Below are positions 33,798 through 46,400 of a DNA stretch of 64,000 nucleotides, piece by piece. The DNA is from Plazaster borealis (lineage: Eukaryota; Echinodermata; Asteroidea; Forcipulatida; Labidiasteridae): positions 13,235,501 through 13,299,500 of the forward strand of contig CM037461.1 of assembly GCA_021014325.1 (NCBI GenBank), read 5' to 3'. The stretch's first letter is position 1; each line of letters opens with the position of its first letter. The notes beneath the pieces are model-generated. The model saw only the letters and a program-made list of their open reading frames with translations. It did no database searches and was not told where the DNA came from. The position numbers and the translations under genes were made by a program.

Positions 33798-34085
33798 TCA
33801 GATTAAGCAGTCAGGGTACACACCGTGCCCCTCACAATTTCCTTTTCTCCGACATATTTTTCTTGAGTTGTTGATGTGGCGGGGCTCTAGAGATAAATGC
33901 TCAAAACAAACGCACAATGAATGATGGCACAAATGGCTTACATCACATCCGTTGGGCAAGTTTGGAGTTCCCGTGTATGCCATGTAAGCCACTCTGTGCA
34001 CATGAATCATTGTGCGTTTGTTCGATCCGGGGACCTGGATATTTACGAACCCATAATTCCTCCTGGAATAGCCCCGCCACATCAT
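33798..34085 (-). CDS. I-PpoI-like His-Me finger (zinc-binding) endonuclease
   Basis: An uninterrupted 95-codon frame. It contains HRVAYM, then SHLCHHSLC..FEHLSLEPRHINN, then C-x6-C-x3-H-x6-C at the end. From memory, I-PpoI uses H98 and N119 for catalysis, C100/C105/H110 for one zinc and C125/C132/H134/C138 for the second. Here the spacings H-x-C, C-x4-C, C-x4-H, H-x8-N and N-x5-C agree exactly and the last zinc site agrees approximately. It therefore looks like a compact beta-beta-alpha-metal homing-type nuclease. It is convergent with the broken transposase and ends 73 bp from it. The ORF is intact while its neighbour is decayed. It may be part of the same mobile element or an independent passenger. 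Confidence 0.65.
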   Translation of the reverse strand: MMWRGYSRRNYGFVNIQVPGSNKRTMIHVHRVAYMAYTGTPNLPNGCDVSHLCHHSLCVCFEHLSLEPRHINNSRKICRRKGNCEGHGVYPDCLI

Positions 34086-34641
34086 ACAACCCTTGCCACC
34101 TTTCGCTTTAGATTTTTGGCCAATAGCCCCATAACTTTACCTATCCAGGCTTCCATTTTGTCAGTTTGTTTATATGCAGTGTTTCATGTGTACAACCAGT
34201 GTTTACAATTTTCAGTATGTGGCTTGAAGTTCAACCCCAGTCAGTAATGTACCCTCTCATAATTTCCTTGAAAGCAATTTCTTTTTGGAAAAATTAGTGC
34301 TTGTAAAAATTACAAACCACATTTAAAAATCAGAAAATGAAAGGTTGATTTTTTGAAGCAGTTTTGAGCAGTCAAAGGTGATTTATACACAAAACATTTA
34401 CTCCCAAAACTGCCAAAAACAACACATGCCGACTGGGGTGAGATCCACCATTTTGTAAGATTTAACGTAATTTTTTACTGTAAATGAACTGTTTTGCACC
34501 GTAAAATTGAAATAAAATTATCACTTGATTGAAAAAGCTTCTGTATCACATTGATTGTCAGCTAACAAATTATTGTAAACAATGACACGTTTAAAACCCC
34601 ATCAAGTAAATAAAATATGGCCGACACCATTCATGCTTATA

Positions 34642-35119
34642 GGGTGCACCCCACTAATTCAACTCCCATAGCATTCAGTGCAAAAGGCTAAATATTCAAA
34701 AATACACGAAAAATACTTAAAAGTCTCACAGCTTTTTACAGTAAAGGGAAAAGTATTAATTGACTCTTGAACTTTTATTCTCTGCTCAATTTAATATGGG
34801 GAGTCCCTGGTCCCGTCGAGTTATTCTCCCTCCAAATCAAAACACCCCTACACCGGTGTAATTTTCCAAACGTCCGAGCATCAATCTTGAAAAATGTCCC
34901 TACACCTCTCGGCAAATAGGACCAGTTTTTCAGGGCCTATGTCATCCAAAATACCTCAAGTTGGAAGTCAACAACCCCCAGGTTACAATTGGGCAACATT
35001 TTTACACTCTACCCCTTTTATTGGGCTCTCAAATCTGTATAATATAGGATATTTTGAGGGCCTACAAAATATTCATGAGCTCGATGCTCTGTTTTCTCCA
35101 TATTTAGTGGGGTGCACCC
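34642..35119. mobile_element. 478-bp inverted-repeat element, copy 2
   Basis: It is in direct orientation and apparently identical to copy 1. It is flanked by TATA on the left (34638-34641) and TGAT on the right (35120-35123), the reverse assignment of copy 1. Confidence 0.75.
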
Positions 35120-35149
35120 TGATCACACACGGTATGGATATAATCAGAC

Positions 35150-35385
35150 ACACACGGAAACACCCGGATCGCAGACGATGACTGAATCGAGGACTCGCTT
35201 ATTTTCGGAGCTGGTGATATAGAGGTCATCAAACTTTCTACACTGAACAACAATTCAACGGCGTTTCTAATGGAGGACGTCCTCGATTCGGTGCATGTCC
35301 ACAGTTGGCGGGTGTGTATTCATGTATGTGTCCTCGGTGTGCACCATAAACAAACGCACCCCCACACGCACACACACACACATAC
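35150..35385. repeat. GAGGAC-motif sequence, second site
   Basis: It contains GAATCGAGGACTCG, GAGGACGTCCTCGATTC and GTGTCCTCGGTGTGCACCAT followed by AAACAAACGCACCCCCACAC. The order parallels 15790-15905. An AC-rich simple repeat ends it. Confidence 0.6.
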
Positions 35386-35389
35386 TTAC

Positions 35390-35650
35390 ACAGGATATCT
35401 TGTGGGGAATATACTTATGGGGAATTTATGTAAGTGTCGCACATACCTTATGGACCCCAAATTTGATGTACCCCACAAGAAATTTACTTATGGGGTTTCT
35501 AATTGGGGTTATTTATGTACACATAATGTACCCCTTAAGAAAATTACTGTGGGGTTTCTACTTGTGGTTTAAGTGATGTAAGTTCTACACATAGATTCAT
35601 GACATAGCCTACCCCACAAGTTATTCACTTATAGGGTTTCTACTTGAATG
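35390..35650. repeat. Short tandem repeats of the ACCCCACAAG...TTATGGGGTTTCTA type
   Basis: Three imperfect ~80-bp units, with TACCCCACAAG or TACCCCTTAAG followed by a GGGGTTTCTA box. It is low-copy and adjoins the GAGGAC sequence. Confidence 0.6.
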
Positions 35651-36968
35651 AGGTTAATTGACGCTGATGTAAGTTCCAGATGGACACCCGATTTACCCAA
35701 TACAAAAAAATACAAACATAAAACAATGTTGTTAAATTTAGCTAGTAAAGCATTTAATAAAAAAACTAAAAATATGAACGACATGAAGACAATTCAATTC
35801 AATTGACACATAACATATTCATGCATTTTATTCAGAACCAATCACACGGCAAAGTAGATCAAATAACCCCTTATGGACGGTTAAGAGATTGGGAACAAAC
35901 TACACTGAATATATTACACTTTTAACAATATTGCGCAACAGTGCTCAATGCAAACCTGTTTGAAATGTAAACAACTGTTTCAGAAAAATTCATGGATTAA
36001 AGGCTCAATAGTTTGATTGAATATCTTGATTGTTGTTCCAGTGAAGTGAAAACATGATTTAAGATATAACCAAATGGTGTACTAATGTCCAATCAAAGCT
36101 ATAGGAAGTTAGCATAAATTTCAACATCAAGTATAATAAATTGCAAATTTAACATCCAAATCCTGAAATATTTTATAACCAAACATGCCGAGGAGAACAA
36201 GGCGAGAAAAAAAAGACACAGTTGACAATTGACAGGCCACATGAATCAGGGCAAGGTCTTCATTAGCAACGTAGCTAGTCCAGCTCAACTTAGTTCTTAG
36301 TTCCTGAAAGTTGTGTCAGTATAAACAACTGCGCTTTGCATAATGTACACTAAACAAGAAAATCAAATGACATCTGACTTACAATTTAAATTGGCAAAAA
36401 CTTGTTAGTACAAAAGTCTAAAGTTGTTTTTGATTTCATGTTAATTAACTCCAAAACCTTCAAAATGAGGTCCTTAATTACACATCTTCTACCTCAATCA
36501 TACTAAAATCAAAGAATCAAAGTTATGGCACTTACAAAGGCAAACATATTAAACAAATATTGGATGCATTTAAGTGCACTGTTGCAGAACAACATCATGA
36601 GGTGAAATGTGGACTGTTCCATTCCCATGAGGGGAAGCCAAGTAAACTGGAAAATTCTGTGACAATGCAGGAACGAAATGCATTCGATATGTGTTTTATA
36701 AAACGCACAGATCCTTGTCATTTCTTTTTTTTCTTCTTTACAATAAACGTAAACAGGTAAGGAACAATCATTTTGGAAATGACGCTGTAATGTAAAGCAT
36801 CCAATTATTATCCATATTGACTGCTTTCATCAAGTCACATGCACTAATGTCTGACAAGCTTGCCACTTTGAGAGTCAATGGTAAAATGTGTTAATGCCGC
36901 TTGTCACCTAATGTGCATTAAAACATGTCCAAAGAATGGAGCCATTAAGATTGTGGTGATGTTGTGGG
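35651..36968. other. No recognised feature
   Basis: AT-rich DNA. One 66-codon plus-strand frame (36560-36760) ends in a poly-Phe run and has no recognised match, so it is not called. Confidence 0.35.
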
Positions 36969-38868
36969 GGGCAACTCATTATTGTGATGACGTCAAGTGA
37001 ATGAGTCCAAAAATGGGGCAACTCATTATTGTGATGACGTCACGTGAATGAGTCCCAAAATGGGGCAACTCATTATTGTGATGATGACGTCAAGTGAATG
37101 AGTCCAAAAATGGGGCAACTCATTATTGTGATGATGACGTCATGTGAATGACTCCCAAAATGGGGCAACTCATTATTGTGATGATGACGTCAAGTGAATG
37201 ACTCCCAAAATGGGGCAACTCATTATTGTGATGATGACGTCATGTGAATGACTCCCAAAATGGGGCAACTCATTATTGTGATGATGACGTCAAGTGAATG
37301 AGTCCCAAAATGGGGCAACTCATTATTGTGATGATGACGTCAAATGAATGAGTCCCAAAATGGGGCAACTCATTTATTGTGATGACGTCAAGTGAATGAG
37401 TCCCAAAATGGGGCAACTCATTATTGTGATGATGACGTCATGTGAATGACTCCCAAAATGGGGCAACTCATTACTGTGATGACGACGTCAAGTGAATGAG
37501 TCCCAAAATGGGGCAACTCATTATTGTGATGATGACGTCAAGTGAATGAGTCCCAAAATGGGGCAACTCATTTATTGTGATGACGTCAAGTGAATGAGTC
37601 CCAAAATGGGGCAACTCATTATTGTGATGATGACGTTATGTGAATGACTCCCAAAATGGGGCAACTCATTATTGTGATGATGACGTCATGTGAATGACTC
37701 CCAAAATGGGGCAACTCATTATTGTGATGATGACGTCAAGTGAATGACACCCAAAATGGGGCAACTCATTATTGTGATGATGACGTCAAGTGAATGAGTC
37801 CCAAAATGGGGCAACTCATTATTGTGATGATGACGTCATGTGAATGACTCCCAAAATGGGGCAACTTATTATTGTGATGATGACGTTAAGTCAATGAGTC
37901 CCAAAATGGGGCAACTCATTATTGTGATGATGACGTCAAGTGAATGAGTCCCAAAATGGGGCAACTCATTTATTGTGATGACGTCAAGTGAATGAGTCCC
38001 AAAATGGGGCAACTCATTATTGTGATGATGACGTCATGTGAATGACTCCCAAAATGGGGCAACTCATTATTGTGATGATGACGTCATGTGAATGACTCCC
38101 AAAATGGGGCAACTCATTATTGTGATGATGACGTCAAGTGAATGACACCCAAAATGGGGCAACTCATTATTGTGATGATGACGTCAAGTGAATGACTCCC
38201 AAAATGGGGCAACTCATTATTGTGATGATGACGTCATGTGAATGACTCCCAAAATGGGGCAACTTATTATTGTGATGATGACGTCAAGTCAATGAGTCCC
38301 AAAATGGGGCAACTCATTATTGTGATGATGACGTCAAGTGAATGAGTCCCAAAATGGGGCAACTCATTTATTGTGATGACGTCAAGTGAATGAGTCCCAA
38401 AATGGGGCAACACGCCATGAATGAGTCCCAAAATGGGGCAACTCATTATTGTGATGATGACGTCAAGTGAATGAGTCCCAAAATGGGGCAACTCATTATT
38501 GTGATGATGATGTCAAGTGAATGAGTCCCAAAATGGGGCAACTCATTTATTGTGATGATGACGTCAAGTGATTGAGTCCCAAAATGGGGCAACTCATTAT
38601 TGTGATGATGACGTCAAGTGAATGAGTCCCAAAATGGGGCAACTCATTATTGTGATGACGTCAAGTGAATGAGTCCCAAAATGGGGCAACTCATTATTGT
38701 GATGATGACGTCAAGTGAATGACTCCCAAAATGGGGCAACTCATTATTGTGATGATGACGTCAAGTGAATGAGTCCCAAAATGGGGCAACTCATTATTGT
38801 GATGATGACGTCAAGTGAATGAGTCCCAAAATGGGGCAACTCATTATTGTGATGATGACGTCAAGTGA
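36969..38868. repeat. 50-bp satellite with a CRE palindrome in nearly every unit
   Basis: The unit is GATGATGACGTCAAGTGAAT followed by GAGTCCCAAAATGGGGCAAC and TCATTATTGT. There are about 38 units, some 47 or 48 bp long. By hand I count about 34 exact TGACGTCA sites and four mutated ones (CGACGTCA, TGACGTTA twice, TGATGTCA). Each unit also has ATGAGTC or ATGACTC, an AP-1-like half site. The array lies 3' of the right gene. Confidence 0.9.
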
Positions 38869-39687
38869 TTTTTGTCAATTGGCTCCCAAATTGGGCAACT
38901 AAGAATACTGTGGTGACTTCATGTAGATTTGGTCAATAGTATTCCCAAGTTAAACTTTGTAGCGGTGCAGCAGTATACATGGCAAAGTAAAGGATGACAT
39001 GTGACGTTTGTCCCATCAATCAAATGACAAGGATCTGTTTGTATGGTATATATTAAAAAACACAAACATACAACCCAGCTCACTTTGTGGAAGCTGGTAA
39101 CATCATATTACATGTACATTACCTTTTGAGAAGAGCACAAATTAAGTACCATTATTTGTACCACAATTTAAACAGTGTCTGTTGATGTTTGAATGATAAA
39201 TTCTTTTGGCATTATATTCTTAACTTGCATGTAAAAAAATTAAAATAAATGTGGGTTTCTTTTTAAATATGCATATATAATCATACAAGTTAGATAAGTA
39301 CTTAAAACTAAATACTGTGTTCTTAATTCAAGATTTGAAAACATTGTCTTGAATACTGACATGTTTTTCAAGTCTTGACTTTGTACATAGAGTCTTGTAT
39401 TCTGACTACTTACACATAGAAAATCCTAAACAAAGAAAATATACTGAAGTTTTTCCAGTATAACTGATGGCAATATGACTGGCAATTTTTTGTGACAATG
39501 ACATAAACGAAAAAAACGTAACTGCACGGTAATGTACGTATTTGTATTCAAACTTTCTTGAGACCCACACACATAACTTTAATGTGTGTTGAAATGAAAT
39601 CACCCTATTTAACAGGTCCCATAACACGTTAGCATTTTTACTTTGGGAGAAGATAAAATTGATTAAAAATGATACAGTGAGAGCATT
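38869..39687. other. 3' flank of the right gene, no other feature
   Basis: AT-rich, with a degenerate last CRE-array unit at its left side. Presumably it holds the 3' UTR and polyadenylation region of the minus-strand gene; no single signal stands out. Confidence 0.35.
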
Positions 39688-39917
39688 TCACTTTCTTAGT
39701 TTACTTTGTTTCATGGTTGTAATGATTGTTTTTGCTTTATACTTTACATCTCTCCAGCTCCTGGAGTTTAAGTGAGGCGAGGAGACAGCAATGCAGTGTT
39801 CTGCATCTTGTTTCCCGGGGACCTTCTCATCTTTGATAAGATGGTGGAGGTTTCTCCATACACATTGCGTCTCCTTCTTATTCCAAAGCCTCCTCTTAGA
39901 TTTCACAGTCATCATTG
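39688..39917 (-). CDS. Terminal exon: SANT/Myb-like domain
   Basis: The acceptor AAATTTTAG precedes 39917. The exon enters in phase 1 and runs to the stop at 39688. The translated end contains KSKRRLWNKKE, then KVPGKQDAEHC and SRSWRDVKY, a pattern of spaced aromatic and basic residues like a compact SANT/Myb-type three-helix DNA-binding domain. The middle gene ends in a clearly related domain (KRQWSYQE, KLPGKREID, QRSWRNVKDY). The shared W-x(n)-K(V/L)PGK-x(n)-RSWR(D/N)VK frame ties the two genes into one family. The function is likely DNA or chromatin binding, by inference. Confidence 0.72.
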
Positions 39918-42900
39918 CTAAAATTTCACAAAATGAAGGATTGAAAAAAAGTTCTCAATTAAAACAATTCACAATTAAAACAAAACAAAAAGGAAATTTA
40001 AAACAAAGCAACCCATCATAAACCTCATTGGATTTGGGATGCAGAAGCGCTATATATAAATTTTGTATTCCACTCGCGCTTGTGTGATAACTAATAACAA
40101 TTTAACTACATACATGTGTGCAATATTTGGTAATCAAATTTAAATTAAGGGGGCCATTTGCCCCCGAGGGTGTACAAAACCCATGGACCCCATCACATAG
40201 TGTGCAACAATTGTTTTGTATTACCATGGTAATAGATTGCATGTGGGGAAAACAAACATTATTAAGCGAAATAATTTATATTTCTTTATTAATTTATTGT
40301 TGAACAATGCATTTTGTTGTTTAATGGTTGAACAAATTCAAATATTGCTTGACACATCACACAGGAACATAAATCAATTGACTTAGTACCAGCGTAATTA
40401 CAACCTCACGCCTGGTGCTATTTCTAATATTGTTCCAGTCAGTGAATGCATAAACTCCTTCACAGGTTGTGCTTTTATCCTAATAGTACAGATCAATAGG
40501 GACAAAACCATTGAACAGCCCTTGGATCATTCGAAGTAGTATTCCCATTGTGATGGATCCCAAGGAACATCACTGTCAGGAGAATACATAAAATTATGTG
40601 ATTTGTCATGAGACTGTTTCTCAATCAGTGACATTTGACAAGCTAATTCCATGGTATAAAAAGTACAATGCGAGAAAGGTTATATTACCTGGTGGTTGGA
40701 TTTGTTGTTGGTCATCATCACTGGTGTCTGCAAATAATGAATAAACATTCAAAATCATGATGTTGTAATTCTGGAGTCCAGTGAATCTAAATTTTAAACT
40801 AACAGAATAGCTTTGATGCCCTTCAAATGTGAGAAGAAGCAAGGCAATGTTTGTCCTTTAACTTGAAGTTCAAAACTTACCCAATTTGTACAAAATTAAT
40901 TGTATTACACATACAATAGCACAAATAGCGCCAATTAACAGGATGAATAGGAACGAGCAAAAACTGTTCAGTTTTAGATGCGGGAGGAAAACCCCAATGG
41001 GGAAAACCTACGCAATCAGGTAAGGACTGAAAACTCAATCCACATGCAAGTCTCTGGTCTGAGGCGGGATTCAAACCAGGTCCACAAAAGTGAAAGGCAG
41101 GAAAAGAAACCAATAAAACAAAAACTTTCTAACCTGAGGCAGATGGAATAAACTCTTCATCTTCACTGTCTATATAAAATGGGAGACACAAAAAAACAAA
41201 ATAACTACATTTATATATTATGCACTGTTCCAAACGTTAGACACAATATCGTAGCCAGACGTTTTTCAGTCGGGCCAATTGTGGGGGAAATTAACAAAAC
41301 CATTACTTTTCTTTATTTAGATTTGTGTTACAGTTTACTTGTATCATACATGAAGGTGTATCGTAACAAAAGTTGCACAAAAACAGCTCTTATATTAAGT
41401 TTTTAAGACTCAAATACGCTGTCATGATCAGCAGGCATCACAAACTTAATTGCAGGAAACTTTACACAAATATTCTTTAATAGTTTTGTTATAAAGAAGA
41501 ACATACCAGAACTTGAATGATGTCTCTTAGCTTGTGGTCTGAGGGTTCTTGAAGTGGACTGCTTGCTGCTTGACACGGATGGTTGAGGTCTGGACTGCTT
41601 GCTGCTTGACGTGGATGGTTGAGAACTGGACTGCTTGCTGCTTGACACGGAAGATTGAGATCTGGACTGCTTGCTGCTTGACACGGAAGGTTGAGATCTG
41701 GACTGCTTGCTGCCTGACGTGAATGGTTGAGAACTGGACTGCTTGCTGCTTGACACGGAAGGTTGAGATCTGGACTGCTTGCTGCTTGACGTGGATGGTT
41801 GAGAACTGGACTGCTTGCTGCTTGACACGGAAGGTTGAGATCTGGACTTCTTGCTGCTTGACACGGAAGGTTGAGAACTGGACTGCTTGCTGCTTGACAC
41901 GGAAGGTTGAGATCTGGACTGCTTGTTGCTTGACTTGGATGGTTGAGATCTGGACTGTTTGCTGCTTGACTTGGATGGTTGAGATCTGGACTGTTTGCTG
42001 CTTGACGTGGATGGTTGAGATCTGGACTGTTTGCTGCTTGACGTGGATGGTTGAGATCTGGACTGTTTGCTGCTTGACGTGGATGGTTGAGATCTGGACT
42101 GTTTGCTGCTTGACGTGGATGGTTGAGATCTGGACTGCTTGCTGCTTGACGTGGATGGTTGAGAACTGGACTGCTTGCTGCTTGACACGGAAGGTTGAGA
42201 TCTGGACTTCTTGCTGCTTGACACGGAAGGTTGAGATCTGGACTGCTTGTTGCTTGACTTGGATGGTTGAGATCTGGACTGTTTGCTGCTTGACGTGGAT
42301 GGTTGAGATCTGGACTGTTTGCTGCTTGACGTGGATGGTTGAGATCTGGACTGTTTGCTGCTTGGCATGGATGGTTGTGAACTGGACAGGTCATCATCAT
42401 CATCTTCTCCAACACTTATTGGTATGTCTGAAAGCAAAGGATCAGCTTAAAGATGAGAAAATAATTCAACTTTAAAAACATAATTTTGAATTTATGTTAT
42501 TAAAATGCCCGTCAGATGGCAAAATCAGTGTCAAACTAAATAAAGGACAAACAAGTAAACTGAGCCAGATGCATGTTTGTAAACTGATATGGTCACACAA
42601 ATGTTTTCAAAAATTTGAAACTGAAATACTTTTGTACAAGTCAGCAGTCATTGTCAGTTTCTCCTGTCTGTCTCGAAGTCAGAAGCCGTTCAACCTGTAA
42701 ATGCCGTTTAGCCAGGGATCACAACCAAGTTTACCGTACAACCTAGGAAGCGGCAGCAGAGGGATCACCTTAAGGGGATGCGACTTTTTATTTTAAATAT
42801 CAAGTAATAAACCACAAGGGAAACTGACAGGGTAAATTTCTGAATGACACCCCTGAACGACACCCCTGAACAAAGATTTTGACAAAATAGGCAGACCACC

Positions 42901-43438
42901 AACATTAAGGCTAGATAGCTTAGTTGGCAGAGCGCCAGCACGTTAATCTGGAGGTCACAGGTTCATGTCACGCTCTAGTCAATTTTTCTTTGTTCATCGC
43001 AAAATTATTAAAAATTTACACAGTTTCCCTCATGGTTTATTACTTGATAATCGTAAAAAATGTACAAGATTTTTCGAAAGTGGCGCGTCATTGCCGAGCC
43101 AATTAGTGCATCGGACTCAAGTTTTGGTGCTGAGTCATCAGGATGTGGGTTCGAATCCCAGTCATGACACTTGTGTCCTTGAGCAAGACACTTGGCTGTA
43201 ATTGCTTCTCTTCACTCAGGGGTAAATGGGTACCTGTGAGGGCAGAGATGGTTCTTGTTATTGATTTAGCTTAGTGCGCTACATGCTTGGCAGCACAGGC
43301 TGTATACTCCCTAGGGAGCTGAGATGGTTTAAGGAATGAAATAAATGACCCAGTGACCAGGGGTAATAATGTTTGAAGCGCAATGATCATTCTTTGGAAT
43401 TGCGCTATACATGTATAACAGCCGATATTATTATAATT

Positions 43439-43473
<35 letters not shown>

Positions 43474-46400
43474 GGTATTAGATCTACATTACCTTCCAAA
43501 TTAATTTCATCTAGTGTCTTCCCGATAAATGATCCCACTTTTCCACTGTCAACAGCCAGCATCAACTTTGCTATTTTAGTGAGCTCAAGGGTTGGTTCTG
43601 ACAGACGATAAAAGTCTCTGTGCACCTTAACACTGTGACCGAGATGATCAGCTAGCCAGTCCAGCTGATTGTCTTTCAAGTTGAGGATCTGGCTGACTGT
43701 GGCCGTATATTTCCTCATTTGAGTGGACCTTAGTAGGTGCGGCTTCTCCAAACCTGCTTCACTAGTTAGGTCCCTCACACAGTCACATCCTCTAATGTTA
43801 CTGTCATAACCTGGTCGCGCAAACATGTACCCATTTGTGCTGCTGATGTAGGCTTTGCGATGTGATAATAGCAATTCAAGTGCTGACTGACATTCTGTTG
43901 GTAAAAGAATGGGTACTTTCCTTCCCCTTTTACCCCTGGTGTAAATCATATCCAGTTCCTTCATAAGTTCTCTTTCAAGTGGGGTCAGGGACTTCTTGAC
44001 CTCTTGGATACTAGAACCCTCCCAGTGTGGACGCTCCGTGTATGTGTGTGCCCTGGAATAAATAGATATTAATACAAAATTTAATATTTAATTTTAAGGA
44101 ATCTTTTACTTTCACCATCAGCAAAGCAGCACAGCTTATTTGTTAAGAAATTTAAAATGCCTCTTTCAACCTACATTTACAAAATAAAATCAAGGAATGG
44201 GCAGCAACCGTTTATTTATTTATTTATTTTTTTTGGGGGGGGAGGAGGGCAAGGATATCTTTTGTAAAATTACACAGTAATTGCTGTAATTAGATTTTGT
44301 TGAATCGGAAGTTGTAACATACTCTAAAAGGTTGGGGCATGAGTGGGAAAGACTACACAAGTTTTCTTTAACTTTTTAACTTTAAGTTCCATTTCTCCAA
44401 TGTGCCATACGTTGCTTTATCACATTACTTGTTGTCTTGACTTGAGAAAATGACCCACATTTTTTATTTTGTTTTACTGATTTCAAACGTATTTCATATT
44501 AGTTGGTTCATTATTGTCTTTGATTTAAATCCTTTTCCTGTATTTTGTTTAATACTTTTACTTTTACACAGCATGTACATGTACACGTGTACTTCAATTG
44601 TTTTGAATTCTTACTTTATCTGTTCGACTTCTCCAGCACGCCGTTTATTGAAGGTAATGAGGCGAGCAAGAACAAGCTCCTCACATCTACGATACAGACT
44701 TGCAGATGGTCCATTCTCCGAAATCTGGTGGATAGTGTTCATAATTTCCTCCTTCAGAAAGGATGAGAATTTCTGTACATCTGCTGATACAGGAAGCTCC
44801 ACAACTTTGTTGAACTTCCTCTGTGACATCGTTGTGAGGGCTTCTGACGACACTTTTTCTGGCCACTCTGCCTCTTTGAGTGTTAAAAATCTTTTAGCCT
44901 CCTGCTCTTTGAGTTCATTATTTTGCCTTAGTGCCTGACATCGCTTAATTGCTGCTAGTTTACTCAAGCTGTGGCCCATTTTTAGTGCCAGTGATGGATG
45001 ATCCATCGTATCAGTGCGTACAGAATGTTCCTGGCACTTCTGTTCAGTTTGTCCTGCAGTCGTCTGAACTCCTCTGATTACAGTGTCAAATTCTTCTGGT
45101 GTGAGGAACTGATCCATGGAATGTTTCCCATTTGAGTCAAGGGATCTGAGGTTTTGCAGAAGGCGGGCAGCTTGCCACATTTCCTGAGCTACGTAATGCC
45201 TTCCTTTACGCACATCCATTCCACTACACTTGCGACCATGACTGTTGCCCAATTCAATGATCAGAGGATCTTTCTTACAGATCAGAGTTATGTCATCATC
45301 TTTCATAGATTCTAAGACAGATTTTACAAACCTAGTGGCACCTTCACATTTCTTAACGAGAACATCACTTTCCATTTTCAAGCTTCTAGCACTCCTTCCC
45401 TGATGCACTTCCTGCTGCTCATCTGACCTTGCTATGCATTGATATCTGCTATGTTTCCATAAGTCATTGCGCTGGTAAAATCCTAAGCAATCTGGGCATG
45501 GGCCATAATTTTCAATGTCAAATTCATCTGGAGATGGTCTGCGAACCAAAATTATCTCTCCCTCGTTCGAGTCCAAGACCATTCTATTGTGAACAAAATT
45601 TCCTCGGTTTCTTATTAGTTCCAACTCTTTAGATCTCTCACTTGATTTTACCGGCAAGGCAGCAATATGGGCTACAGCATCTTTGTCCATGTGTTTCTGA
45701 AGCAGATGTTTGCTTATTTTTGTTTTCAGATCTCCACAGAAAAGGCATGCTTGGCGTTTGTTGTATACCCTTTTGTTTTCTCTCTTTATTACTGGTTGAC
45801 AGAAAATAGGCAAATTTTCACCATCTGAGACGTCTGAAGAGAATTCCTCAGTTGGGACAGCATCACCATTGGAACCTTCCGAAGTATTTCCATCATCAAC
45901 ATCAAGATTGGGTACACCACTCTCAGGATGTGTATCAGTAGACGAAGATAGTGTTAAGGTCTCAGAAGTGGCACAAACCATCCCTCGATTAACTGCATCA
46001 GGTTTTAAAGGAATAACATAAGACAGATTTGAATCAACATCAGATTCATCTACACATGAATCATCAGCATTAGACAAGGTCACACCATCAGCATTAGGCA
46101 AGGTCACATCATCAGCATTGGGAAAAGTCACATCATCAGCACAAGGCATGACCACATCATTAGCACCAGGCATGACCACATCATTAGCATGAAGCATGAA
46201 TTTAGCATGAAGCATGAATACATCATCAGCATTAGGCAAGGCCGCATCGTCAGCACCAGGCATGACTGCTTCAGCAGCACCAGGCATGGCCAAATCAGCA
46301 GCACCAGACATGACCACATCAGCAGCACCAGGCATGGCCAAATCAGCAGCACCAGACATGACCACATCAGCAGCACCAGGCATGGCCAAATCAGCAGCAC

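Larger units (their letters stand above)
30241..35123. mobile_element. Composite unit bracketed by two identical elements
   Basis: This is a 4.9-kb unit: TGAT, element, TATA, 3.9 kb with broken transposase and nuclease ORF, TATA, element, TGAT. The outer flanks belong to a GAGGAC-motif sequence on both sides (near 30218 and 35178), as expected if the unit lies inside it. Confidence 0.6.

Noticed and set aside
36560..36760. Plus-strand 66-codon frame with CGLFHSHEG
   Set aside because: It ends in a poly-Phe tract from a T-run, with no splice or domain support.
36969..38868. CRISPR-like array
   Set aside because: Units are contiguous with no unique spacers, no cas genes are present, and the context is animal; it is a tandem satellite.
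41723..42475. 250-codon plus-strand Cys/Trp-rich ORF
   Set aside because: It is a shadow of the 36-bp repeat. The minus-strand frame has matching splice sites and phase.
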